The notes under the pieces: generated by a model
What the model was told of the DNA's origin: nothing
Databases searched by the model: none
Seen by the model: only the letters and a program-made list of their open reading frames with translations
Shown: in pieces, positions 37,190-48,000 of the stretch
Position numbering within the stretch: the first letter of the stretch is position 1
Layout: every line of letters begins with the position of its first letter
Made by a program: the position numbers and the translations under genes
Assembly: GCA_025084515.1 (NCBI GenBank)
Contig: JAJAGP010000220.1
Location: 172,820-236,819, forward strand
DNA length: 64,000 nt
Source: Ancistrus triradiatus
Lineage: Eukaryota > Chordata > Actinopteri > Siluriformes > Loricariidae
Direction of reading: 5' to 3'

Positions 37190-38855
37190 CTAATTGCTTA
37201 CTTGTTTAAAAATACTTTATTTACCATTAAAATAGGTAGTTTGTTATATTTTTAAAATTAGACAAAAGACCCATCAAATAAATACAAAGACGCATCAAGA
37301 AGATTTACAAAATCTCTGGATATGTTTTGTTGTACAGCACAATCACCTGCAAACGGACTGCTCGTTCTCCATATGGAGATTATCTCAGTGAGATTTAACA
37401 TGCACAGGTATTGTCTTTTATGAATTTGTGTCACATCACGTCTGTGCAGATTCTGTAAACCTTTCGGCAGACACCACTTGGGCTTCACTCAAACACTTGA
37501 AGTATAACGTAGTAAATACTTACCAGGCATTCAATGAACACAAAAAGTCAAACAGGCTAAATTTCAGTTGGTCATGCAAAGTTCCCAGGCAGAACACAGG
37601 TTCTGAATCTAACGTCACCATGGCAAATGTAAACACAGACGATGTAAACAATGTCTTACATTCTGCTTTAGTCACTGCACTTTGTAGTTCTACAATTACA
37701 GACTGTAGTCCATCTGTTGCTCTACATACGTTAGTTCCCTTTTCACAGAACCCCCACAGATCAGGAACTATTTGGGTGGTGGACCATTCTCGGCACTGCA
37801 GTGACACGGACACGGTGGCGGTGGTGGTATTGGTGTGTTGCTCTAGTACGAGTGGATCAGACAGCAGTGCTGCTGGAGTTTTAAACCACGGTTCACTCAC
37901 AGTCCACTTTATTCAGACATTCCTTATTGCTCCACCTTGTTGATGTAAAGTCAGGGACAGTAGCTCATCTGTTAGTTTGCATTAGTCATCCTCTTATCCT
38001 TCATCAGTACTCGGTGGTTAGACATTTTTGATAGGTGGACCATCTTCAGTCCAGCAGTTGCACTGAGGTGGTACTCCAGCCGCACTGCTGTGCTGTGTCC
38101 CTTCATATCAGTGCAACACACTAACACACCACCACCACGTCATCAGTGTCAGTGCAGTGACTGATCCACCACCCAAATAGTACCTGATGTGGGGGTCCTG
38201 ATCATTAGGGGACAGTAAAGGGGACTACAAGTATGCAAGGAAACATATGGACTACAATCTGTAATTCTAGAACTACAAAGTGCAGTGAATAAAGCAGCAG
38301 CAGAATATAAACTGAAAGATACAGAACTAAGACTTTTCCACAGTACCTACGCCATTTGTGTACAGGCTTATTGGCAAACCTGGCAAATCTTATTCTAAAC
38401 TGTAAACGGTTTGACTTTTGCCAGTTAAAACATCGAATAATTGCTCTGCTTCTAATGGCGGACAATGACGGACAAATCTAGCAAAGCAATCATCCACAAA
38501 CCTTACAGAATAAGACAAAAACCCCTGAGCTATCATGTAAACATCTTCCAGTATCTTCAGCCCAGCTATGAGCGACACCCTGACGAAATTTACAGTAATC
38601 AATATCTTTAATAAGCAGCCGGTTTGGTCTGTTACCCCTCCTGCATGACATCAGGAAGTGACAGGTTTCGTTTCCTCTTTCCACTGCAGTGCTGAAACAC
38701 ACGCTCTTACATGTGGTCACATGGTTTCGAGTTAAACCGGTCCTACAGCAGAGACTCGTCTTTAATTATTAATAGGAGTAGTACTTCCCATGTCAAATGG
38801 CAATGTGCTAAACAGTTACTCTGGTTCATCCAGGATAGGTGGGGTGCTTGATCTC
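37190..38855 (-). other. zdhhc18: possible zdhhc18 3' UTR
   Basis: Sequence following the zdhhc18 stop at 38856. A minus-strand AATAAA at about 37213-37218 could be the poly(A) signal, which would put the palindromic element at 37673-38291 inside the 3' UTR. Inferred from position and one hexamer only. Confidence 0.3.
37673..38291. mobile_element. palindromic (foldback) repeat element
   Basis: Outer ends are inverted copies: 37673 TCACTGCACTTTGTAGTTCT against the complement of AGAACTACAAAGTGCAGTGA (38270-38289). Inner blocks also pair, e.g. CTATTTGGGTGGTGGA (37768) with CCACCCAAATAG (38168), and the GTGGTGGT/ACCACCACC tracts. The loop is near 37950-38020. The 171-codon ORF across it is a by-product. 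Class not assigned. Confidence 0.8.
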
Positions 38856-39051
38856 TCATGCTATAGAATGGCTCTGAATGGGGAGGGGGGACTGCTGAAG
38901 GGTTAGGGTAGAAGAACGAGGGGGTGGGACATGAACCGAAGCAGACACATGCCCTACCATGTTGAGGTCATTTTTTGTAGCAGCAAGCTCAGTCCCCGTT
39001 GTGGCAGCAGGGACGTCCTCCAAGGGTACAAAGCCTCTCCTATCGATCAAG
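38856..39051 (-). CDS. zdhhc18: zdhhc18 exon 8 (last coding exon)
   Basis: Acceptor tttctcctag|C at 39051 completes Ser330, then LIDRRGFVPLED and a low-complexity tail to stop TGA at 38856-38858. A possible alternative donor ATG|gtaggg lies at 38958. Confidence 0.9.
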
Positions 39052-42000
39052 CTAGGAGAAAAAGAAAGGACATCACTGACTCTATCAATCAGCTGTAACA
39101 TGCGTTTTATAATCTGATCATAATCAGATTGCTGCAGTTGTCTGATATCCGATGTATACAGCATACTCCGATCAAGAAATCCGATAGAGAGCTGGATTTT
39201 ACCTCAGTAATCGGATTTCTCAGCGCATGTACATCCATAGTACGATTTCAATCAGTTTTCGCAGTCTGCACATGCATAGACTGTAGAGCTGTCCCAGTAG
39301 CGGCTAGTTGCCAAGTACAGTGGGGCAAAAAAGTATTTAGTCAGCCACTGATTGTGCAAGTTCTCCTACTTAGAAAGATGAGAGAGGTCTGTAATGTTCA
39401 TCATAGGTACACTTCAACTATGAGAGACAAAAAAAATCCAGGAAATCACATTGTAGGATTTTTAAAAATTTTTACTGCAAATCATGGTGGAAAATAAGTA
39501 TTTGAACACCCACAAACAAGCAAGATTTCTGGCTCTCACAGACCTGTAACTTCTACTTTAAGAAGCTCTTCTGTCCTCCACTTGTGTGACTCTGTAAAAA
39601 GCATTTCAAGGTCCTGGAGTGGCCTAGCCAGTCTCCAGACCTCAACCCAATAGAAAATTTGTGAAGTCCGTGTTGCCCCAAAACATCACTGCTCTAGAGG
39701 AGATCTGCATGGAGGAATGGGCAAAAAGTACCAGCTACAGCGTGTGCCAACCTGGTGAAGACTTACAGGAAACGTTTGACCTCTGTCATTGCCAACAAAG
39801 TATTGAGTTGAATTTTTGTTACTGACCAACAATGTGATTTCCTGGATTTTTTTTCTCATTTTGTCTCTCATAGTTGAAGTGTACCTATGATAAATTACAG
39901 ACCTCTCGCATCTTGCTAAGTAGGAGAACTTGCACAATCAGTGGCTGACTAAATACTTTTTTCGCCCCACTGTATACTGTACAATAGCACAAACTAACAA
40001 ACATGCTTATTTTATAATAAAGTGTTGAATATCTCATGCAATTTATCAAATCATGTATTGAAAGTGAAAATCAAAATGGTTAGCTCTGCTCAGGCTTTCC
40101 CTTCAATGGATGACATCACAATTGCAACACTATTTCGAAATGTAGAGGAAATGCCATAACAGGCAGTAATATTGCTTATTCAGTGGAGAAGTGGGATTAA
40201 AGACACTGGTGCAATCCTGACTAAATGGGCGAGGCATGACCAAGTATTAGCAAACATAAGACGGGGTTTATTTTTGTCTAAAAAGGGAACCGGCTTACAG
40301 TAAAACAGCTTTGCAAATGACATCTTCTGGTAGGTTTAGAGATGTCAGGAATATAAAAACAGAACCGTTCTAATTTTTTTTGGTGTTTCAAGGTTTTAAA
40401 AAGATACAACGATAAGGATTACTGTATTGTACAGTACTATGGTGTTGCAAGTAATATTATGGTTTAAAACAAAATGCTATGTGCAAAGTACCTGTATGTG
40501 ACTAGGGTAATATCCGGTCACATCACCTGTATCTTAGAACAACCATAAGGAACCAAAACATCTCAGGTCACAGTTAAATTTGAAGGAATTACATTGAGAC
40601 CAAATGGAAACCACTGCCTCTAATAGACATAAAAACTTGCCATTTTATACCATAACTATCCAATTCAGGCAGACAATCAAACTCACCTTGGAGGCATCGG
40701 TCCACACAGAACTGAGCAGCAGTTTTTGAATATGTTGTTGTAAGTGTAAGGATTTCCAGTTTCCTCATTCCCGTTCTTCCCCGACCAAGAACCTTTTATC
40801 TTCAAAAGCCAAGAAAGCCTTCAATTATTGCCAGTACTAGGAGATCATGTGAGCGTAAATCACGTCATCACTAAATACTTTAGCTTACTTACATCCTCGT
40901 TTGTGGTGAGATTGGCAGCAACCAAGTAGGTGTGGAAGCCTGAGAGGCCCAAAATAGACCATACTGAGAAGAAACACACTACTAACTCTAAAGCAGTGGA
41001 AAAGGAGTGAAGGAGAAAAGCAAAACACCAACGTTACAGACAAATTACACAAAACTTCACCCTTTTACACACTCAGATCGAGTTCAAATATAAAGTAGTG
41101 AGCGGACCGGAGGTCTGGCACCATAAGATGATAACCAATCATGCAAGACAAATGGGTTCAAACAACATAAAGCATAACGGAGACAAAAGGATATCTGGCG
41201 GGACTTTCCTGAAGTGCAAAAACCAACCCATGTCCTCCTTGTGACCCTGTAAAACACAAGGGTTTAATAATGGTCACGTTATCCTTGGGTCATTAAAGGA
41301 CATCACACACCAGTTAGTGCCGTCTAACCTGATTGGTTGAGAAGATTTCGTTTTCCAAGTTATGATAAATTAAGCACACAATCATAGATCATATACAAAT
41401 AACACAACAACCCTAGGAAATTTACATTTACAGCATTTAGCAGACGCCCTTATCCAGAGCGACTTACAATTGGTACAATCTTACAATCCAAGCAATTGTG
41501 GGTTAAGGGTCTTGCTCAAGGTCCCAACAGTGGCAGCTTGGCAGAGGTGGGATGTGAACCTTTGACCTTCTGGTCCAGAGTCCAGTACCTTAACCACTAG
41601 GCTACCACAGTCCCCAGAAATTGTTGGGGAATTGTTACCATTGCATAGAAACCACTCATTTGTTGTGGACCTACATTTTGGTGGAAGGTATCGTCAGTAT
41701 TAAAGCATATTCAGTATGAGACTTGAGGCTTCCTTGATGTATTTTGCGCTCGAGGTTGCGTGTTATCGCGAAGAGCATCATGGCTGCGATGATCTACGGC
41801 ACTAGTGTTTGGCCAAATCTCAGTCGTGATGTTACTGGCGAGAACGCACTCCCTCTCGTGTTCTATACGACACAGCGCCAGCGTGGTTGATGTTTCATAT
41901 GCCCAGCGTAATACTACCATAAACAGTTCCAAAATGAATGGCATCCATGGAAATGTAGGTGTAATGTTATAAAAATGAATAGGCTCAAAATAATTAAGAC

Positions 42001-45000
42001 AGTCCAAACAAATTGTAAATTATTTTCACCTCTAGAAATTCTAATGCAAAACATTAACACAGAACGTTGGCATTTAGCTTAAGTGACACAGCGGCAATTT
42101 GTTCGCCCCTCACTATGGTTCCCCAGACTTGAGTTATGGCAGTGCATTCCAGCTGGGTCAAGCATCACACAGACACTTAATTGGCCATGTCTGAGGAAGT
42201 GAGCCAGTTGGGGGAGTTAATTGAAACCCTTTAAAGGTGATTAGCTTTACCTAAAGCTGATTGAGAGAATGCCAAGAGTGTGCAAAGCTGTCATCAAAGC
42301 AAAAGGTGGCTACTTTGAAAAATCTGAAGTATAAAACATTGTAGTAGGTTTAACACTTTTTTGTTTATTACATAACTCCATACATGGCCCTTCATAGTTT
42401 TGATGTCTTCAATATTAATATTCCATGTAGAAAAAAATAAAAATAAAGAAACAACATTGAAGGAGTCCAAGGTGTGTCCAAACGTTTGACTGGTACTGTA
42501 TGCATATTAACTGTAACTATATGAAACAGTATTAACTGTATGCATAAGTATATAGTTAGAATCATATCTGTACTAAGTTTTATCCAGTTCTAACAGAAGC
42601 ACTCGTGACGAGCTTCATAATTACAATGATGAGCTGAAGGGGACCGCAGGATAGAAGTAGTAACTACTGAACTATTGCTCAGAATAAAATGGGGAACTAG
42701 ACCACAGGATTATCACCCCAGAACCATTTATATTTAGCAAAAAGCTGTAGTTAATACTAAGAAACTGATCACATTGTAGGATGTTTAAAGAATTTAATTG
42801 TAAATTATGGTGGAAAATAAGTATTTGGTCAATAACAAAAGTTCAACTCAATACTTTGTAACATAACCTTTGTTGGCAATGACAGAGGTCAAACGTTTCC
42901 TGTAAGTCTTCACCAGGTTGGCACACACTGTAGCTGGTATTTTGGCCCATTCCTCCATGCAGATCTCCTCTAGAGCAGTGATGTTTTTGGGGATGTCGCT
43001 TGTCAATACGAACTTTCAACTCCCTCCAACAATGTTTTCTATGGGGCTGAGGTCTGGAGACTGACTAGGCCACTCCAAGACCTTGAAATGCTTTTTACAG
43101 AGTCACTCCTTCGTTGCCCGAGCGGTGTGTTTGGGATCATTGTCATGCTGGAAGACCCAGCCACGTTCCATCTTCAAAGCTCTCACTGATTGAAGGTGGT
43201 TTTGGCTTAAAATCTCACGAATACATGGCCCCATTCATTCTTCCCCTTTAACACGGATCAGTCCGTCCTGTCCCCTCTGCAGAAAAACAGCCCCAAAGCA
43301 TGATGTTGTCCACCCCCATGCTTCACAGTAGGTATGGTGTTTTTGGGATGCAACTCAGCATTCTTCTTCCTCCAAACACCGACGAGTTGAGTTTTTACCA
43401 AAGAGTTCTATTTGGGTTTCATCTGACCACATGATATTCTCCCAATCCTCCATATGCTCTCTGGCAAACTTCAGACGGGCCTGGACATGTACTGGCTTAA
43501 ACAGGGGGGGCACGCCTGGCACTGCAGGATCGGAGTCCCCTCTCTCGGCGTAGTGTGTTTACTGATGGTAGCCTTTGTTACTTTGGTCCCAGCTCCTCTG
43601 CAGGTCATTCATCAGGTCCCTCTGTGTAGTTCTGGGATTTTTGCTCACCGCTCTCATGATCATTTTGACCCCATGGGATGAGATCTTGCATGGGGCCCCA
43701 GATCGAGGGAGATTATCAATGGTCTTGTATGTCTTCCATTTTCTTACAGTTGCTCCCACAGCTGATTTATTCACACCAACCTGCTTGCCTATTGTAGATT
43801 CACTCTTCCCAGCCTGGTGCAGGTCTACGATTTTCTTCCTGGTGTCCTTCAACAGCTCTTTGGTCTTGGCCATGGTTGAGTTTGGAGTCCATTAATACAG
43901 GTAACAAGTGGAGAACAGAAGAGCTTCATACAGAAGTTGTTACAGGTCTGAGAGAGCCAGAAATCTTGCTTGTTTGTGGGTGACCAAATACTCATTTTCC
44001 ACCAAGATTTACAATTAAATTCTTTAAAAATCCTACAATGTGATTTCCTGGATTTTTTTTTCTCATTATGTCTCTCATAGTTGAAGTGTAGCTATGATGA
44101 AAATTACAGACCTAAGTCGGAGAACTTGCGCAATCAGTGGCTGACTAAATACTTTTTTGCCCCACTGTACATGCGGTGCGTTGTGTACGTACTCAGAGCC
44201 AGATGCGTGGTCACGCAGCCAAAGATGAAAGCGGTGAGGAAGGACAGAGAGACAATGAACATGTAGAAGAAGCGGTAGTTTCGCTTTCCCACGCAGTTCC
44301 CTACCCAGGGACAGTGGTGGTCAAACCTTTCTGAAGAAACAGGAAACACAACTCGTCACCTCAGCTTTCAGGCATCAAATTATTATTACATAACGACTCC
44401 ACGGAGCTCAGAGCAAAAAATGAGCCAAGCAACGACTGGCAACAGAACTAAGCTCTTAGACTTAAAACCTGACAATTATTAGCAATAGATAGCTTTTCCA
44501 TTCGATTTCTTTAGCTGTTGAAGCCAAGTCGATGAACCTGTGAGCTTTTTATAGAAAGATGAGTCAATAGTTTTGACTCCATGCTTAATCATGATTCAGA
44601 TGCAGTCACTTCTTACCAGCTCTTCGAAAACAAATAATGATTCATCAGTCCACACTACTGTCTGCTGAACCACTGCGGAATCAAACTTTCCATAAATGGC
44701 CTTTTAATACATCTTCTAGACACAAAGCCTCCATGAATCAACCTTGTCATTTATAATAGATGCACCAAAATAAACTTTTGACCGAACAAAATGAAACATT
44801 GGGCTGAAAACTGAATACAGAACACATTTTTTTGCAATAGTTTATCAATAGTTTGACTCTTGCTAGTTTTAATCAATTAATTTATGCCCAGTTCCCAGCT
44901 AAAACCCACAGAAGGCTTTATATTGTTGGCTTAGGGTTCTCTGGTCAGTTAGAAGCTCTCAGAGAATGCCCTATATGCCAAATATTCGTTGCATCTACAT

Positions 45001-48000
45001 TCTTCTATGTGGTTAAAGGACATCACTGCATTTTTCTAATGGGTCTGGTTAGGTAATTCTTTCACCGATACAATCTATAATCCATCTTCATCAGAAGACC
45101 CTTCACACCAGTAATTTCATAATATTGCAAAAACATTTCATCCAAAGCAAACAGACTGACGTTTAGCAGCCAGAACCAAACGTCTCTTCTGTTCTTCAGT
45201 TTTGAAATAGTAAACCATTATGTTTCTCATATTTAGCAATTGACAAGGCAAACCTTTACTCTACCCACAACTGTACACGGTTTTAAACATCACCTTAACA
45301 TAATATTTGTAGAAGACGTGTGAGGACTGCACACATACTTACACAAGATGAACTATTAAGCTTTCCCTGGAAGCATCAATATTAAAAAAAATCCCCACCA
45401 CACCTTCTCTACTCACCCACACAGTTGTCACACAAGCTGCAGTGGGAGGTGCGTGGCGGCCGGAAGATCTTGCAGGTGAAGCAGTACTTCAGCTTAACCA
45501 CCTGCTGGTTGATAACAATCTCTTTTGTGCGAGGAGGGGGTCGATAGGAAGTGGAAGAACCACCATTGGGGTTATCTGTGTAAAAAAATGAAAAAATAAA
45601 AACATTTTCAGGAAAGGATGATGTCAGCTTTTCAGAGTTGAAAAAACAAGATTTTGTAAGAAAAAGCAAAAGGCTTGATGTTCTAATCTAGAACAGGTTT
45701 ATGCATGCTCGTTGAGGTTTCATCATTCCTGAGTCCCTACTAGTCAAACAAGCACTGGAATGACTACAAATCTTTAGGGAACTACAACACTTTATTAAGG
45801 ACACCAGTTCGACAGCTTGCTAATGCGTATGTAATCATATAGCCAATCACGCGACAGCAACTCGTTGCACCTGGGCAAGCAGATGTGGTCAAGATGACCT
45901 CGAGTTCAATTCAATCATCAGAAAGGTGGTTTAAGTGACTTTGAAGGGGGTACGATTTGTTGGTATCACACAGGCTGAAACTGCTGGTCTATGGAGATTT
46001 TCACATAAGAGTAATCTCCGCATCTCTGAATGCGCACCAACTCTTGAAGCAGATGGGCTACAGCAGCAGAAAACCACACAGACTGCCACTCCTGTCAGCT
46101 AAGAACCGGTGCCTGAGGCTACAGTTTGCACTGGCTCACCAAAAATGGACAGCAGAGGATTGGAAAAGCATTTCATTGTCCGATGAGTCTCAATTTCTGC
46201 TGCAACATTCAGAGGGTCAGAATTTGGCATAAACAACGCGAAAGCGTGGATCCATCCTGTCTTGTATCAACGGTTCAGGCTGCTGGTGGTCTAATGGTGG
46301 GGGGGGGGGTATTTTCTTGGCAAACTTTGGCCCATCGTTTAAACATCGCAGCCTACTGTTGCTGACCAAGTGCATCCCTTTATGACCACAGTCTACCATC
46401 TTCTACACTCCATGTCCCAAAGCTCAAACCATCTCAAACTGGTTTCTTGAACATAATGCCCTCCACAGTCACCAGATCTCGATCCAATAGGGCACATCTG
46501 GGACGTGGTGGAACGGGAGATTCCCATCATGGATGTGCAGCCGGCAAATCTGTAGCAACAGCGTGATCATGTCGTGTCAATATGGACCAAAATCCCTGAG
46601 GGAAGTTATCGGCGCCTTCTTGAATCTGTGCCACAAAGAACTAAGGCAGTTTGAAGGCACAAGGGTATCCAATCTGGTACCAGCAAGGTCCACCTAAAAG
46701 TGGGAAGAGATATTCTGTGCAGACACTGGACACTATTCTGTCCTAGACCCCTTACAGGAACTTCATCTTCTCAGATCCTTAAATGCCTTCCTTATTCAAT
46801 GTTACTGGCTTTACTTAACTGTTGCTCACCAGATGATCTGTCCTCCATAACTGGAAGCTTGCTACCCACTCAGCCAGACTTGCCAAAATGGGGGGGATCC
46901 AGACAATTCTACACTAAAAACTCAAAGTGCTACGATATCCCAAATCAGGGTTGCTCGAATCTTTTTACAAGCCATGGGCACCTATTCTCAGCTTCACTGA
47001 CCGCCTCGGTGTTGATCCTGAACAAGATAAGAGCTTCAGAGCCAGCTGTGACAGACCAAGAGAGACTAGAAATGCAAAGTTTATTCTTCCTTCCCTTTTT
47101 TATTGTCTACAAACATTGCTTGGTGATGAGTAAGGTGAGAACTGGGGTGTTATTCTTATTTATTACCAGTTTCGGTGTACGATGTCATACACCCTCAAGT
47201 TCAACAAAATGACACTATTTCAGACAAAATGCGACATGGCTCCGAAAAGTCTGAGCACTAGTGTCTCACCGATCTGCTTCTCGATATCAGCTGCCTCCTC
47301 TGGCGTCGCCCGAGGCAGAATCCCCGGGTCTGTAAAGCTGGTCTGAAGAAGGGAGACGACCACAAACACAAACAGGACCCCTCCGATCACCGGGATACTG
47401 CTGGTGAGGTGTTTAACCAGGAACGGACAGCTAAAAGCACAGATCACAAAGAATGAGTGACCTACCTCACAACGATGACTCTACTCACTGTGGTCTGCTT
47501 TTATTGTTTTGCACGTACTGCTGACTACAAGTCTATGGCCTTAATTAAAGGCTAAACATACAGCTGAGGTGTTCACACTACAGTGCAGGTAGTGAAGCTT
47601 TAACTGGGTGGCAGATAAATGACTGGGGTTGATGTAAGCACGGTGGATTTTTAGGTAAACCATCCCAAATTCATACATCAACAAGGCCAGAACTGCCGCT
47701 CGTTGGATAGTTTCTCTTTTTCCGAACATTCTCGGTAAACCCTAGAGATGGCTGTGCTTGAAAATCCCAGTAGATCAGCAGTTCCTATAATACTCAGAAC
47801 AGCCCGTCTAGCATCAAGTCCAAAGTCACCCCCCATTTTGATTTATCATCTACGCCACCCAAGGAGGTTGGGTCCCTTTTTGAGTCTTGGTCCTCCCAAG
47901 GTTTCTTCCTCATAACGCTTTGGGAGTTCTTCCTTGCCACTGTCGCCCTAGGCTCGCTCAATTTGGGATTAGATGTAGATATTAGGAGATAATTTAAACT

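Noticed and set aside
37428..37943. 171-codon plus-strand ORF
   Set aside because: It crosses one arm of the palindromic element and has no domain.
41195..41246. Conventional GT donor GAAA|gtcccg inside exon 5
   Set aside because: Weak site that would remove the conserved ESPAS segment; the AT-AC splice restores it exactly.
46700..47212. 170-codon plus-strand ORF inside zdhhc18 intron 2
   Set aside because: Antisense, no recognised domain, bordered by a Tc1 relic; most likely chance.
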